Source: Fragilaria crotonensis
Lineage: Eukaryota > Bacillariophyta > Fragilariophyceae > Fragilariales > Fragilariaceae
Reading direction: 5' to 3'
NCBI GenBank assembly: GCA_022925895.1
Contig: JAKSYS010000337.1
Location: forward strand, 1 to 64,000
DNA: 64,000 nt
Of this stretch, positions 33,652 to 43,362 are shown one piece after another. A program made the position numbers and the translations under genes. Position 1 is the first letter of the stretch; the number at the start of each line of letters is the position of its first letter. The notes below the pieces were generated by a model. That model saw nothing but the letters and a program-made list of their open reading frames with translations. It was not told the origin of the DNA and ran no database searches.

Positions 33652-35583
33652 TCAATAGAGATCCATGGCAGCCATGCTAGCATTCGAACCAATCTCATCC
33701 ATACCCAATTTGACCCCAATTGTTGCATCGATGACATCTTTCGGAAAGAAATAGGGACACTGTGTGACCGACTCGACCAATTCATCCCATTCGTCTGGAT
33801 CCAGAGTCAAATGGACAGAATTCAACTTTTTCTGGCTTATTGTTGTTGTTGCTGCTTCTGCTGTTAATGTCTCGTCCAGAGGAAGACGATTTGCTGCTGA
33901 TGTTGTCACAATAGGATCGCAGCATAAATCTAGCCCTCCCCAGGTCCAAGTTGAAATATCTTGATCCTCTTCATCATCGTCGTCGTCGTCATCATCAGAT
34001 GACGGTACCTCGGAGGATACTTTATAGATAACCTTGACAACTCGTTTCGGAACAATCTCGTTTGTCGATGCGGATGCATGTACTAGGATCGAATCCCAAC
34101 TCACCACATGCAACAATAGGCATGATTTTGTTTTGCGGTTGTGGACCGCAGTGTCATCAGTCACAATGAATGTAAAAATGGCTTGACTTTCCGCATACCG
34201 TTTCAATTCTTGCGCAATAAAAATAGCAACAGAACCGCGATTTGTCATGCTACTAGTCAAACCTTCATGGTCTGAATCCTGATTGGATGGTGATTGTGGT
34301 GATACCTGCGCTTGCTCTAGTCCTTGATTTTGTTCCAATATCAAGACAAGACGATGTTGGTATAGATAGTATCCTTCGAGAGTTGCCAGTCCAAGAGGAT
34401 AACAACAATAGGAGCAACACAACTGTTCAATAACAAAAACGTCGATATCCTCGTCTTTTGGTTGTTGTTTCTGTTGTTGTGGTTTCCATGAATTGCTAGA
34501 TGACTTGCGCAAACGTCTTGTGGTACGTGTCGAACGTAGTGATTGTGATTGTCGTGTGGCGTACAAGTCAACTCCTGACAGTGGTTGGATGGTATCGGCA
34601 ACAAGATCTGGATGTACGACCCAAACGGATGGATCTTCCCAAATCATATCGATTGGAACTGTATTGGTGGTGGATCCAAAGTGGACTGCTGGTTGTCCGG
34701 GATAACAAATGAGATAATCGGATATTTCATCCCAATATCCCGAGGGTAGTGGTACGATTCGGTCGATGGGTCGTGCGAGAAGTGCAACACGACAGGATTT
34801 GCAATGCAATTGGTGAATCCGTGAAGTGACGGGAGGTACTGCTGTCATGAAATCATCCTCTGTCGATTCGGCTGTCGTTCTGCACTTGAGTCGAATCGAT
34901 AGACAGTCACTGAGTCTCGAATAAGTGTACTCCTGAATTTGCACTGGAAGGATCCAAGACATGATGTCGCCAACGGAAAACAATATTGATTTGTGGTTCC
35001 CATCATCGTGTGATGGTTCAAAGGTGATGGCCACGTCGGGAACATTGTGGGTGATAAGGTCCATTGCCAATGGCTTTAGCTTAATCTGAAAAGAGCTGAG
35101 ATGGGTCATGGCCTCTATTGTGGCATTCCAGGCTGGGCGTATTGTGATTCCAAGCAAGGGTTTCGGGCGAGTGGCTTCCGTCGATCGTTCCTGAAGAGTT
35201 GGCGGTGGTTGGACAGGAGCAACAGGGTCTCTTGACGTTTCAAATTGAATCCCATTTTGAATCCCATTTAGAGTTTCAGTCTCTGTTTTGTCCAGAATTG
35301 CGGATTGATGAGCTTCCAACTCTTGTATCGTGTGTTGGGTTTGTTGAAATCGTCGATGGACTTCCTCCAGTGGCAAGCTTTGAACGTGTCGGTTCAACTC
35401 GCTCCAAGCCTGACATGCTTTACGATGTTTCTTCCAATGACCTTTCTGACATGCTTTAGAGCAGTATGTTGCTTGTTTGCATTGACTACATCGAAAGCGA
35501 GCCGATCCATCTGGTGATGGGGATTGGAGCTTTGATTGTTGTTGTGGACACTTGTGATAGTGACAGGACATCTGGTTCGACAT
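33652..35583 (-). CDS. MYND zinc finger-UBE3D (HECT_2) fusion protein
   Basis: An intact 643-residue frame from an ATG. Residues 7-57 form a MYND zinc finger (C-x4-C spacing, then CSQCKQATYCSKACQKGHWKKH and a final Cys), a protein-interaction module. The rest resembles UBE3D, the E2-binding HECT_2 family. Cys-x2-Cys (CKSC, 261-264) and ARPIDRIVPLPSGYWDEISD (270-289) match its signature. A second paired-Cys motif, CCSYCCYPLG (389-398), precedes the region that carries the E2-binding and C-terminal catalytic-like segments in relatives. Gln-rich and Asp-rich low-complexity inserts (for example DDDDDDDDEEDQD near 540) split the domain. A role in ubiquitin transfer, with MYND choosing the partner, is inference. 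The pairing of these domains is unusual to my knowledge. Confidence 0.8.
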   Translation of the reverse strand: MSNQMSCHYHKCPQQQSKLQSPSPDGSARFRCSQCKQATYCSKACQKGHWKKHRKACQAWSELNRHVQSLPLEEVHRRFQQTQHTIQELEAHQSAILDKTETETLNGIQNGIQFETSRDPVAPVQPPPTLQERSTEATRPKPLLGITIRPAWNATIEAMTHLSSFQIKLKPLAMDLITHNVPDVAITFEPSHDDGNHKSILFSVGDIMSWILPVQIQEYTYSRLSDCLSIRLKCRTTAESTEDDFMTAVPPVTSRIHQLHCKSCRVALLARPIDRIVPLPSGYWDEISDYLICYPGQPAVHFGSTTNTVPIDMIWEDPSVWVVHPDLVADTIQPLSGVDLYATRQSQSLRSTRTTRRLRKSSSNSWKPQQQKQQPKDEDIDVFVIEQLCCSYCCYPLGLATLEGYYLYQHRLVLILEQNQGLEQAQVSPQSPSNQDSDHEGLTSSMTNRGSVAIFIAQELKRYAESQAIFTFIVTDDTAVHNRKTKSCLLLHVVSWDSILVHASASTNEIVPKRVVKVIYKVSSEVPSSDDDDDDDDEEDQDISTWTWGGLDLCCDPIVTTSAANRLPLDETLTAEAATTTISQKKLNSVHLTLDPDEWDELVESVTQCPYFFPKDVIDATIGVKLGMDEIGSNASMAAMDLY

Positions 35584-36251
35584 GACAGTGTGAGTACCAG
35601 TATCAGTGTATCAATTGAACTGATTCTTTTGTACTACAAGAGGTCGGAGAGTCAAAAGAGTGATACAATAGGTCTATGTCCATGTACATGCGCATGTTCA
35701 ATGATCTCGTGTATCGCTGGATGGATTTCAATCTCATATGTTCATCGATGAGAATCTGAAGATAGCCAATGGCCAATGGCTGATGCTGATGGTGTGATGG
35801 ACGATAATGACGATAAATGAATTATGAACAATACTCCAGTACTACTGTACGAAACCGTAGTGCTGTACTGTCTCGTTGCGACGTACTGGTGGACTGTTGT
35901 ACGAATTCAACAAAAGGAATTGTTTTGAATTTTTTGTGTCGATTCGGTCAGTCCGTCCTACCACGGACACGCATTGAAGCAGTGACACGCAACACGCATC
36001 ATCGCACCATTGATCACACCATCATACGTCGTCACAAGTTCCCAGATAGCGTACAAGTGTACCAACGCGTGTGTACCACTGGTATGCAGCACGGAGGATT
36101 CGGAGGCTATTGTCCTCCGTATGACATACACTGCACGCATCACTATCCACTCTCGTCACTACAAGTACTTGAACTACATACATACATACACACCATACAC
36201 ACACACACTACACCGTGTATCTTTGTTCAACACGAGAACGTTTGGTTTTCC
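35584..36251. other. Divergent promoter region
   Basis: Spacer between the MYND-UBE3D gene (leftward) and the MDR-like gene (rightward). The rightward frame is open from 35817, but its sequence before 36252 is not protein-like and lacks similarity to the gene proper. An AC-rich simple repeat lies at 36171-36214. Confidence 0.45.
36171..36214. repeat. AC/ACAT-rich microsatellite
   Basis: Runs of ACATACATAC followed by ACACACAC-type dinucleotides, about 35-80 bp before the ATG at 36252, so probably inside the 5' leader. Confidence 0.75.
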
Positions 36252-37911
36252 ATGACGCTGGTCGTTGTGCGCCGTTTCCTCCGTCGTGTCCCTGCCATTC
36301 GGACGGCACGACAGGATCATGGCAATGTGAATGCTATTGGCATGATGACCAACAGGAATTGGAATGCTCCTACTACTAGTCACAGTCGTGCACTGTCCAT
36401 GAAACGACGTGATGACGATTTCGCCAAGAGTGAGCCCATACCGCCTGGCCATACGCTCGATTCAGTACAATATCCACCGTATTTTAATACTGAACCAAAA
36501 CCCCTAGAGTTGGATCCCATGGCACACATCCGTCATCCCGTCACTTCGGCTCACATGATTGTGGACAATTTAGTGTCAGCACGGGACTCTGTCTCTGTGG
36601 CACCGTCCGGATCCATTGTGCATGGCCGATATGGTGATTTGGGAGTGCAAGATGGTATTCCTCTGGAGTACTTGGCACTGTTGCGTCCTGCCGCCGAAGC
36701 AGCCGCGGCCACTGCCAAGTTGGGACACACGGGAACTCTGCTTGTATTCGGAGCGTCACAAGCGGCTGGATTGGCGGCGACGCAGTTGTGGAAAGGAGCG
36801 GCAGTCTGTGCTGTCGTCGGTGGTGAACATTCCGGTGTGGATGAGATGATGGGAATTGTCAAGGGACTTACCAAGGAACCAGGCTTTGCTGTGGCGGAAG
36901 AGTTTGCTCTTCTTAAAAAGAATTTTTCCGACTTGGTCCATGCCACTGTCTATGGAGAATCTATGGAATATGCGGACCCAACAAGATACTTGGCGGATTT
37001 CAAGAAAAATCTCCTGGATAACGCAGTAGCGTACCCAGACACTCGTCCTGCTGCAGTCGGAGCGGAACATTTGGAATTCGGAAACAAGCAGGCGAAGGAT
37101 CGTGAACTCTTTCGCGACAACTTAGATCCATATCTGGCACAATTCCCAGCAGGATCTCCTCCCCTTGATCCCGCCAAGGTCGACGCCTATTTTACCCTCG
37201 AACAGTACCAGATTTTCAAGAAGAAGTTTAGCACACAAACAACTGCCGTCATTACTGGAGACAGCGTTGGAAACTTTTCACCCTCGCAGATTGCCGCCGC
37301 CATGATTGACACTCCGGAAACCGGATTTCGCGATGCCAAACCTGGTGACATTCCATTCGAATTCTCACTCACGGCGAATGACCTGGACATCCCTTGCACA
37401 CCTGCAGGCCCCGTCGCCGGTGCCATTATCGCCGTCACTCCCGATTTGGAAGTGGCCGCCAATGCCCTGGCCAAGGCTGCGACCAAGCGAGGCAAAGCGG
37501 AAGCCTTGCAGTACTTGACACACGCACAACGAAATGCATTTGCTGCAGCATCGTCGGTCGTGGCACTTGCCAAGGGGAAGCCAGTGCTTGTTGTTGGAGG
37601 TACGTCATGACGATGATGTGCACGGCACTGTTGCTTCTATATTTTTCTTTGTCGATACTCACAATCTTGCCATATCCTTGTACAACAACCAACACACATT
37701 AATAGGATCCCTCCCTGGCCTTGAATCAGTGGAACCCGCTGACGCTGATGTGAAGGAGGCTCTGGCTTCCATGGAACTGCAGGACGATGGTGATTCTCGA
37801 TTGAACTTTTTCATTCAAGTCTTTCGAAGTGGGGACTTTCCAATTTACGAGGACTACGCAGTCCACCGAAATGCCGAGGGTACTCCTTATCAAATCATTG
37901 TCACGAAATGA
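36252..37911 (+). CDS. Mitochondrial MDR/quinone-reductase-like protein
   Basis: 517 residues from two exons: 36252-37599 and 37706-37911. The intron (37600-37705, GTACGT to ATAG) rejoins LVVGGSLPGLES in frame. The ATG at 36252 starts a basic, Arg-rich presequence (MTLVVVRRFLRRVPAIRTARQ) typical of mitochondrial import. A dinucleotide-binding-like fold follows: GTLLVFGASQAAGLAATQLW (about residues 161-180), reminiscent of medium-chain dehydrogenase/quinone reductases, then VCAVVGGEHSG. The N-terminal half has the SIVHGRYGDLGVQDGIPLEYLALLRPAA segment, also MDR-like in layout. The C-terminal half (GPVAGAIIAVTPDLEVAANALAKA) is unusual. No zinc-binding residues are evident. A redox or enoyl-reductase role is only a suggestion; the start and splice are well supported. 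Confidence 0.8.
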
Positions 37912-38542
37912 GGAAAGACACGTGCCCAACAACAACAACCACAAATCCAAAAGCTCTGGAGATGTTAGAGTGCAGACGTTATAGTTTATGGAAACAGTAT
38001 GACTACTATTACTATTCATGCCATGCGGCCGCAATGGGAAGAACAACAAAAGGATTAGAGTGGTTCGTTTGTGTTTTCACCTCGGTTGGGATAAAAAAGT
38101 TACGATCTGACTACGGGTAGAGTTGTTTGTTTGATACTGCATTTGCTCTATGATACCACTACATCTGGGAGGGAGCTTTTCCAAAGTCGTGGCGCTGTTG
38201 CGTTGTACGTTCATGGGATTATGTGGGCCTTATTCTATCCGAAAATCCTACACATGATTGTGAAAAGATTTTTTCTGTGAGCCGTTTTCTCGTCGCCAAG
38301 AAACGTTTTCGTCTCAGTGAAAAAATTGATACCAAACATCTCGTAAAAGTGTAGTACGTGCTAATGTACACACCCTACATATCATATATATATTATATAG
38401 ATTAGATGTATACATGTATATGTATATATATTATATGTATCCACCTCGGCTCAACTTCTCACCCATCATCACACATCACATGTTCACCTCACGAACGCAT
38501 CCGTTTGTGAACTTCTCACCAACATCACCGATGACCCAGCCG
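37912..38542. other. Convergent 3' spacer, AT-rich
   Basis: Gap between the MDR-like gene and the convergent FRE/NOX gene. It contains an ATATAT-rich stretch at 38385-38440. No gene is supported. Confidence 0.5.
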
Positions 38543-41110
38543 TTACCCGAAGACTTCGTAATGGAAGTCAAACTGAACTTTCTGGTCCGAGTACTTGGCG
38601 CATGCTTTCTGGCACATGTGAACTAGTCGCTCTGGTGCGCAAACGCACACTGCAACCCTACTTTCATTCAAGGAAATGGCTTCATCCCTCATCTTCCGGA
38701 AGAGCTCCTTAACATCGGGTCGTTTAAGGTAAACAAAGGGCAATAAGGAAAGGCCACTTCTTGACGCAATCTGTCCTGTCAAATACACCTGCAGGTCCAG
38801 CGCATCATTTACTTCGCCTTCGTCGATGCTGTCGTCGTATGCTGCATTCAGGAATGACTGGTCGATTGTATCGTCGTCGTCATCTGAGCAGATCGTGTCA
38901 AGCCTTTCTGGCACTTGCGTGACCTTGGGTCTTTGCGCGAGTGAAGGCAGAACGGTTATCACTGGTCTATCTGAATTCCACTCATCGCTATCTTCATCGA
39001 GGTCCTGCGGTGAATAATCACCTTCGAGCTGCTCATCTGTTACTAAACTATCAGGAACAACTGAAAGAAGAGTCGAAGCTATTCCTTCAGGTTGTCTTTC
39101 TTTCATGTTCCATTCCTCCAAATCGTCAGGCTCTGATGGCCACTCAGCTGACCAAGTTCTTCGTCGCACCACGTCCACATTGTGCACCACATTTGGGTCG
39201 CGCTCGATCCAAACAAAAGACAATTTCTTCAGCTCACGCAACCCTGTACTTTGCTCGTACATGAGCTGGTTGCAGAGCGCCTGCATGGGTGTTACTCCGA
39301 TGCCACCACTGAACAACATCACCATCTTGTAGCGGTCCGAGGTAAGGTCCACACCGACGGAGCCGTACGGACCCTCGAGAAGGATCGACACCTCCATCTG
39401 CTTTGTGGCGAGTTCGTAAAGAGCAGATGTCCAGCCGCCAACCCTTCGAATATGGAGAGTTACGATTTTCTGCTCAGGGCTGCTCGATAGACTGAATGGA
39501 TGCCACTCGAAGAGGCTCAACTCTGGAATGGCAATATTGATGTATTGTCCCGGATTGTAGTCGAATCCAGCAATCTTGGGAAAGCAAACTTCGACAACAG
39601 TATCGCTTACGATTCTCACTGACGCTTTGCGAGGGTAACGAATACGTGCCATGTACAATTTCCGAATCACCAAATCGACTCCCCAGGTAAGGGCGACCAG
39701 AGTTGGCACGAGGACACCAGTGTGCAAGAATGCGCAGACAGCCATGGATGCAGCGAAAACAACATGAAGGTAGTAGAAGACCTCAAAAACCCTACGTCTT
39801 ACGAACGGCAGAGCAGTGACCATCATTAAGGTCATGAACACCAGAAGCATGGTGCCCCCAGAGTCGGCCGTGTCGGAAAACAAAAATCGTCCGAAGTCGG
39901 GGTCAGATCCCTTCATGGAGGCGACGTGAAACGCTGCATCTTCGCCCTTGGGTTCGGGGTGGACGAAGGCGACATACGTGTGCATCAGTCCGTTGACGTA
40001 GGCAAGTCTGGCACTGAGCTTATGATACCAAATGGCGCGCTCGAAGGGAATTCCGAGAAGCAGTGTCAGAGGAGAGTTCCGCATGGCCGTGACAAGGGCG
40101 AAGATGAGAGGTATGCGGGAGGTGTGACCGGAGATGGACACATTAGGATAAATGAATGAGTAGACCGTGCAGATGAGGAGTGCAGCAATGAAAGGAAGAA
40201 TGAGGAGCAGCTCTCCAAGCGTGGTGAAGATGTTCAGCTTTCGCAAGATTGTGCGACTGAAGGGAAGTTTTTGCTGAAGTGGGTAGGACAGTCTCCAACG
40301 CGATTGAAAGAATCCCTTTGAAGGCTGAGACAGTTGTGGGAACCGACGGATCAAGAAATAGAGCGGCGGATACTCCAATGCCGGGTGGGGTTGGTTCGGA
40401 TAGGCGTTGTCTTCCTTCCATGTTACCAACGAGGTCTTTCGACGACGCTGGTGGCCGGTCTCTTCGGTTTCACTTGGACTAGATGAGGTCGGGTTTTCTT
40501 CCATGTGGAAACTCAATGTGCTCACGCACGATCGAGTGCTTCCTTGTCGGGGCACTGGCGAGATGGCAGAGGCCACCTGGTCGGGGTGGCGAGGAATCGT
40601 TTCGTCGGCCAACGAGGTTTGCATCGGTGGTGGTAAAGACTGTTTGTGATCGTCTTTTTCCAATGATACATCAGTTTTGGCCTTGACAGTTGTGTAGGGA
40701 TGATTTGACTTGAATGATTGGGGTAGAGGAAACGTTTGTTCTGTCAGAGGAAATCCTCGTGTCAGATCAATTACAACTCCCATCTCGGAATCGAGGCTGA
40801 TCGTGTCGGAATTTAGTCTGTGCAGGCGCGGACTTGCTCCAGGTCCATGATCGAGATCCATAGATCCAGGTTTGTACTGTTAGCGCTTCATTAGCTTTGT
40901 ACGTTCGACTTTCATTGCATGGAGTTTATGTCGAGAAGAAGTTTTTGTTAGGCTCACCTTGCTTGTGACACCAAGACTTGGTTGTTCCTCATCATCATTT
41001 TCACTAATCGGGAGCGTGGCAGACGAAGTGAATTGTAACGCATCATCCGCATTAGCATTCTGATCAGTCGGACTGCCGGAATCGTCTTTCTGTGGTGACA
41101 TTCTTATCAT
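38543..41110 (-). CDS. Ferric reductase/NADPH oxidase flavocytochrome b
   Basis: 828 residues from two exons: 41110-40958 and 40876-38543. The intron (40957-40877, GTGAGC to ACAG, 81 bp) joins GVTSK to YKPGSMDLD. A long Ser/Pro-rich cytosolic head is followed by a multi-helix ferric-reductase domain. Four candidate heme histidines lie in two helices: H336 and H350 (WYHKLSARLAYVNGLMHTY) and H422 and H436 (FYYLHVVFAASMAVCAFLHTG). The FAD motif is HPFSLSS (510-516) and the NADPH motif FSGGIGVTP (573-581). A ~130-residue acidic insert splits the NADPH domain before the terminal segment VCVCAPERLV. It transfers electrons from NADPH across a membrane, either to ferric iron/copper or to oxygen. No EF-hands are seen in the window, so calcium control is not indicated. 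Confidence 0.85.
40877..40957 (-). other. Intron of the FRE/NOX gene
   Basis: On the minus strand it begins GTGAGC and ends CTAACAG. The 81 bp are a multiple of three, but read-through meets a stop near 40880, so splicing is needed to reach the main exon. Confidence 0.75.
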
Positions 41111-42258
41111 GTTTGGGGGAGGTTAGCGAAATTGTGGTATTTGCATGGGTGCTCGTTTTAGTCTCGTCGTCATCAACAGCTACGTACAGTAGCGTCTTAC
41201 CTGCGACTTCTTGAAAGCGATCGCAACATGTTATCGATGCTCTGTCCAATGTTGTTGAACTCTAGATCGGGCATCAAATAGGATGAATGCGATAAGAATT
41301 TGTGAGACGTCAGATCTTAATTTCCGCCTAACTTCCATACCAATGTTGCCGTTATACCCAGACGCGATGCTGATTTTGAGAATTGTTATGTACATTTAAA
41401 TGGTCCGTACTCCGGTAGCAGTATTCTCCAGTAGTCCAGTAATATTTGTTTATCATTACCACATGATACTGTGCATTTGACATTTAATTTGATACGACCG
41501 AATTACTCCTTGATTCCTAATAAAGGATTATACTCCGAGTAGTCCAGTCCTAGTGTACCGTGGTAATTCTGTGCATATGACATTTAATTTGAAACGACTG
41601 GGCAGACGCAGGGGATCCCCCGTCTATGTCCCTTTTTTAGCCGGTCAATCTTAATAAATAAATCGACTTCCTGAAATAATATCACATATAAGCCTAACTG
41701 GTACTCTACGGGGTACTAGAGTACTATTATAGGGCATCTTATAGAAAAATGTGCGAATCAAATAGAAGATGATAAATTCTGAACTCTGACGGCGATCTAT
41801 GGCAGGTTTCACCCTCAACCCTCCAAGCGCTCAGCTTGGTATGTTTTATACTCCACATACAAAATCCTAGAGTAAAATTCCGCCAAGTGATCGTGCAATC
41901 AGCACTTCTCACTGTTGTCACCGTCTAATTAGCTAGTAGTTGTACTCATCCTCACGGTCAAGGTCAAGTGGTCATTGTCGTCGGCACGCTCCTCGCACAC
42001 GCATGGTTCGCTCCATTGCATGCCATGTCCGGAATGCTGACGCCCATCGTTGACTGCGGCACACGCTCACGTCTTGGTTAGTGTCGCGAGTTGGGTGATT
42101 CTCAATTTTGTAGTTGCGACGCATCGCACCGGTGGTCGGTTGACGATTATGGAAAAAGTAGAACACTAATCACGGGAAGTGGAAAGCATCATTGCTGCGT
42201 TCCCATGCCACCTCTCAGCTTGTATCATCCCTCTTCTCTTCATTCTTTGTGCGGGTTA
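41111..42258. other. Intergenic with a ~33 bp direct repeat
   Basis: No gene is supported. A segment at 41468-41500 (ACTGTGCATTTGACATTTAA onward) recurs with few changes at 41568-41601, 100 bp apart. GTAC-rich palindromes such as TACTCCGAGTAG (41531) are frequent. Confidence 0.5.
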
Positions 42259-42859
42259 CTACGACTTCTGGGATTTGCAGGGCTCGATGCATCGTACAGT
42301 TTGCCAACGACTGCTCAAAAGGTGATTCTTTATTGCTTCCTGTTGATCCATAAGTGGGGATGATTCAAGCTTCAATGCCGCCCACTCTATCTGTCTGACA
42401 GATGCCGCATCATGACTTTGCTTGTGGTGCAAAAGTGCAACTTGCTCCTTACCAATACGTAGTGGTCCCTCTGGTCCTTTTCCGCCTCCGGCGACCCAAT
42501 TTTGTTCGTTCTGGAAACAAGAAGCGTTTCAGTACTTAGGCATTGGCAACAACCTGCCTGACTCCCATGGCCACATCCATTGATGCTTACCACGATGACA
42601 GAATTGTTTGGTGTCGTGAGGGCAACTTCGATGACTGCATTTATCAATGCTACGAAACCAGCACATATCTGACTTGGAGTTGATATGCTCACAAGAACAG
42701 CCGGGGAAAGAGGTGCAACTCGGCGAATGTCAGAAGTTGCAGGTCAAGAATAGCAAATGGGCAGCATTTGTAGCACAATGGCAACAAGCAAATCTACATG
42801 GTTCAATATTGTGCCAGACCAGCAGGCGGGGATGCTGGTGCGGTCTTGAATCTACTCAT
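42259..42859 (-). CDS. Small spliced gene candidate, orphan
   Basis: A tentative three-exon model read leftward. The best part is the last intron, 42590-42511 (GTAAGC to TTTCCAG, 80 bp). It joins a reading with QICAGFVALINAVIEVALTTP, ending NNSVIV, to NEQNWVAGGGKGPEGPLRIG. The frame then runs to TAG at 42259 and ends WQTVRCIEPCKSQKS. The middle exon probably begins at 42718 after CCGAG. A first exon from the ATG at 42859 (MSRFKTAPASPPA, ending 42820) would fit the phase, but its donor GTCTGG is poor. The product would be about 140 residues without signal peptide or known motif. The helical Ala/Ile-rich stretch could be a dimerisation helix. Family not recognised. Confidence 0.4.
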
Positions 42860-43362
42860 GGATCACTATTGTGCTGTTGCTTTGCCCGGCACCCCTGCAT
42901 GGTAATCAAGCTACTATGTCAAACCAAAATGCCGTAGCAGAACGCATTTGGAGTTCCTATGACAGTTATGGTTGACGTGGGGTTGATATCATGCACCTAG
43001 CAAGACGACAACATTATAAACGGCGAGGACGGCAATGCTTCCAATTTTGCTCAGAATCCTTCGCGAGTATGCATACGGACTCGTGCATCATACCAGGTAC
43101 GAGTACAACACCCCCCATACAACGGGGTGATGTGCATAAGTAAGTCATTTACCAGTATTTAAGTGACAGACAAAAACGGGTAACGGGCCAGCGCGCAATC
43201 GAACAGCCCAGTTTTTGCGTAGTCTGGTGTCTGATTTATACTGTACAACTTTACAGAGAGAGTTGACGTCAAGGTGGATGAAGGACAAATGAACATAAAT
43301 GTAGTCATAATGTATACTTATATATTTGATCTCTTAATAGATCGAAATATTTAGACGAAAGA
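42860..43362. other. Intergenic, no gene recognised
   Basis: Spacer between the small candidate gene's start and the 3' end of the sulfotransferase-glycosyltransferase gene. Nothing recognisable is present. Confidence 0.5.

Noticed and set aside
35817-36251. N-terminal extension of the MDR-like frame
   Set aside because: His/Thr-rich, includes a microsatellite and is not protein-like; the ATG at 36252 begins a good mitochondrial presequence.
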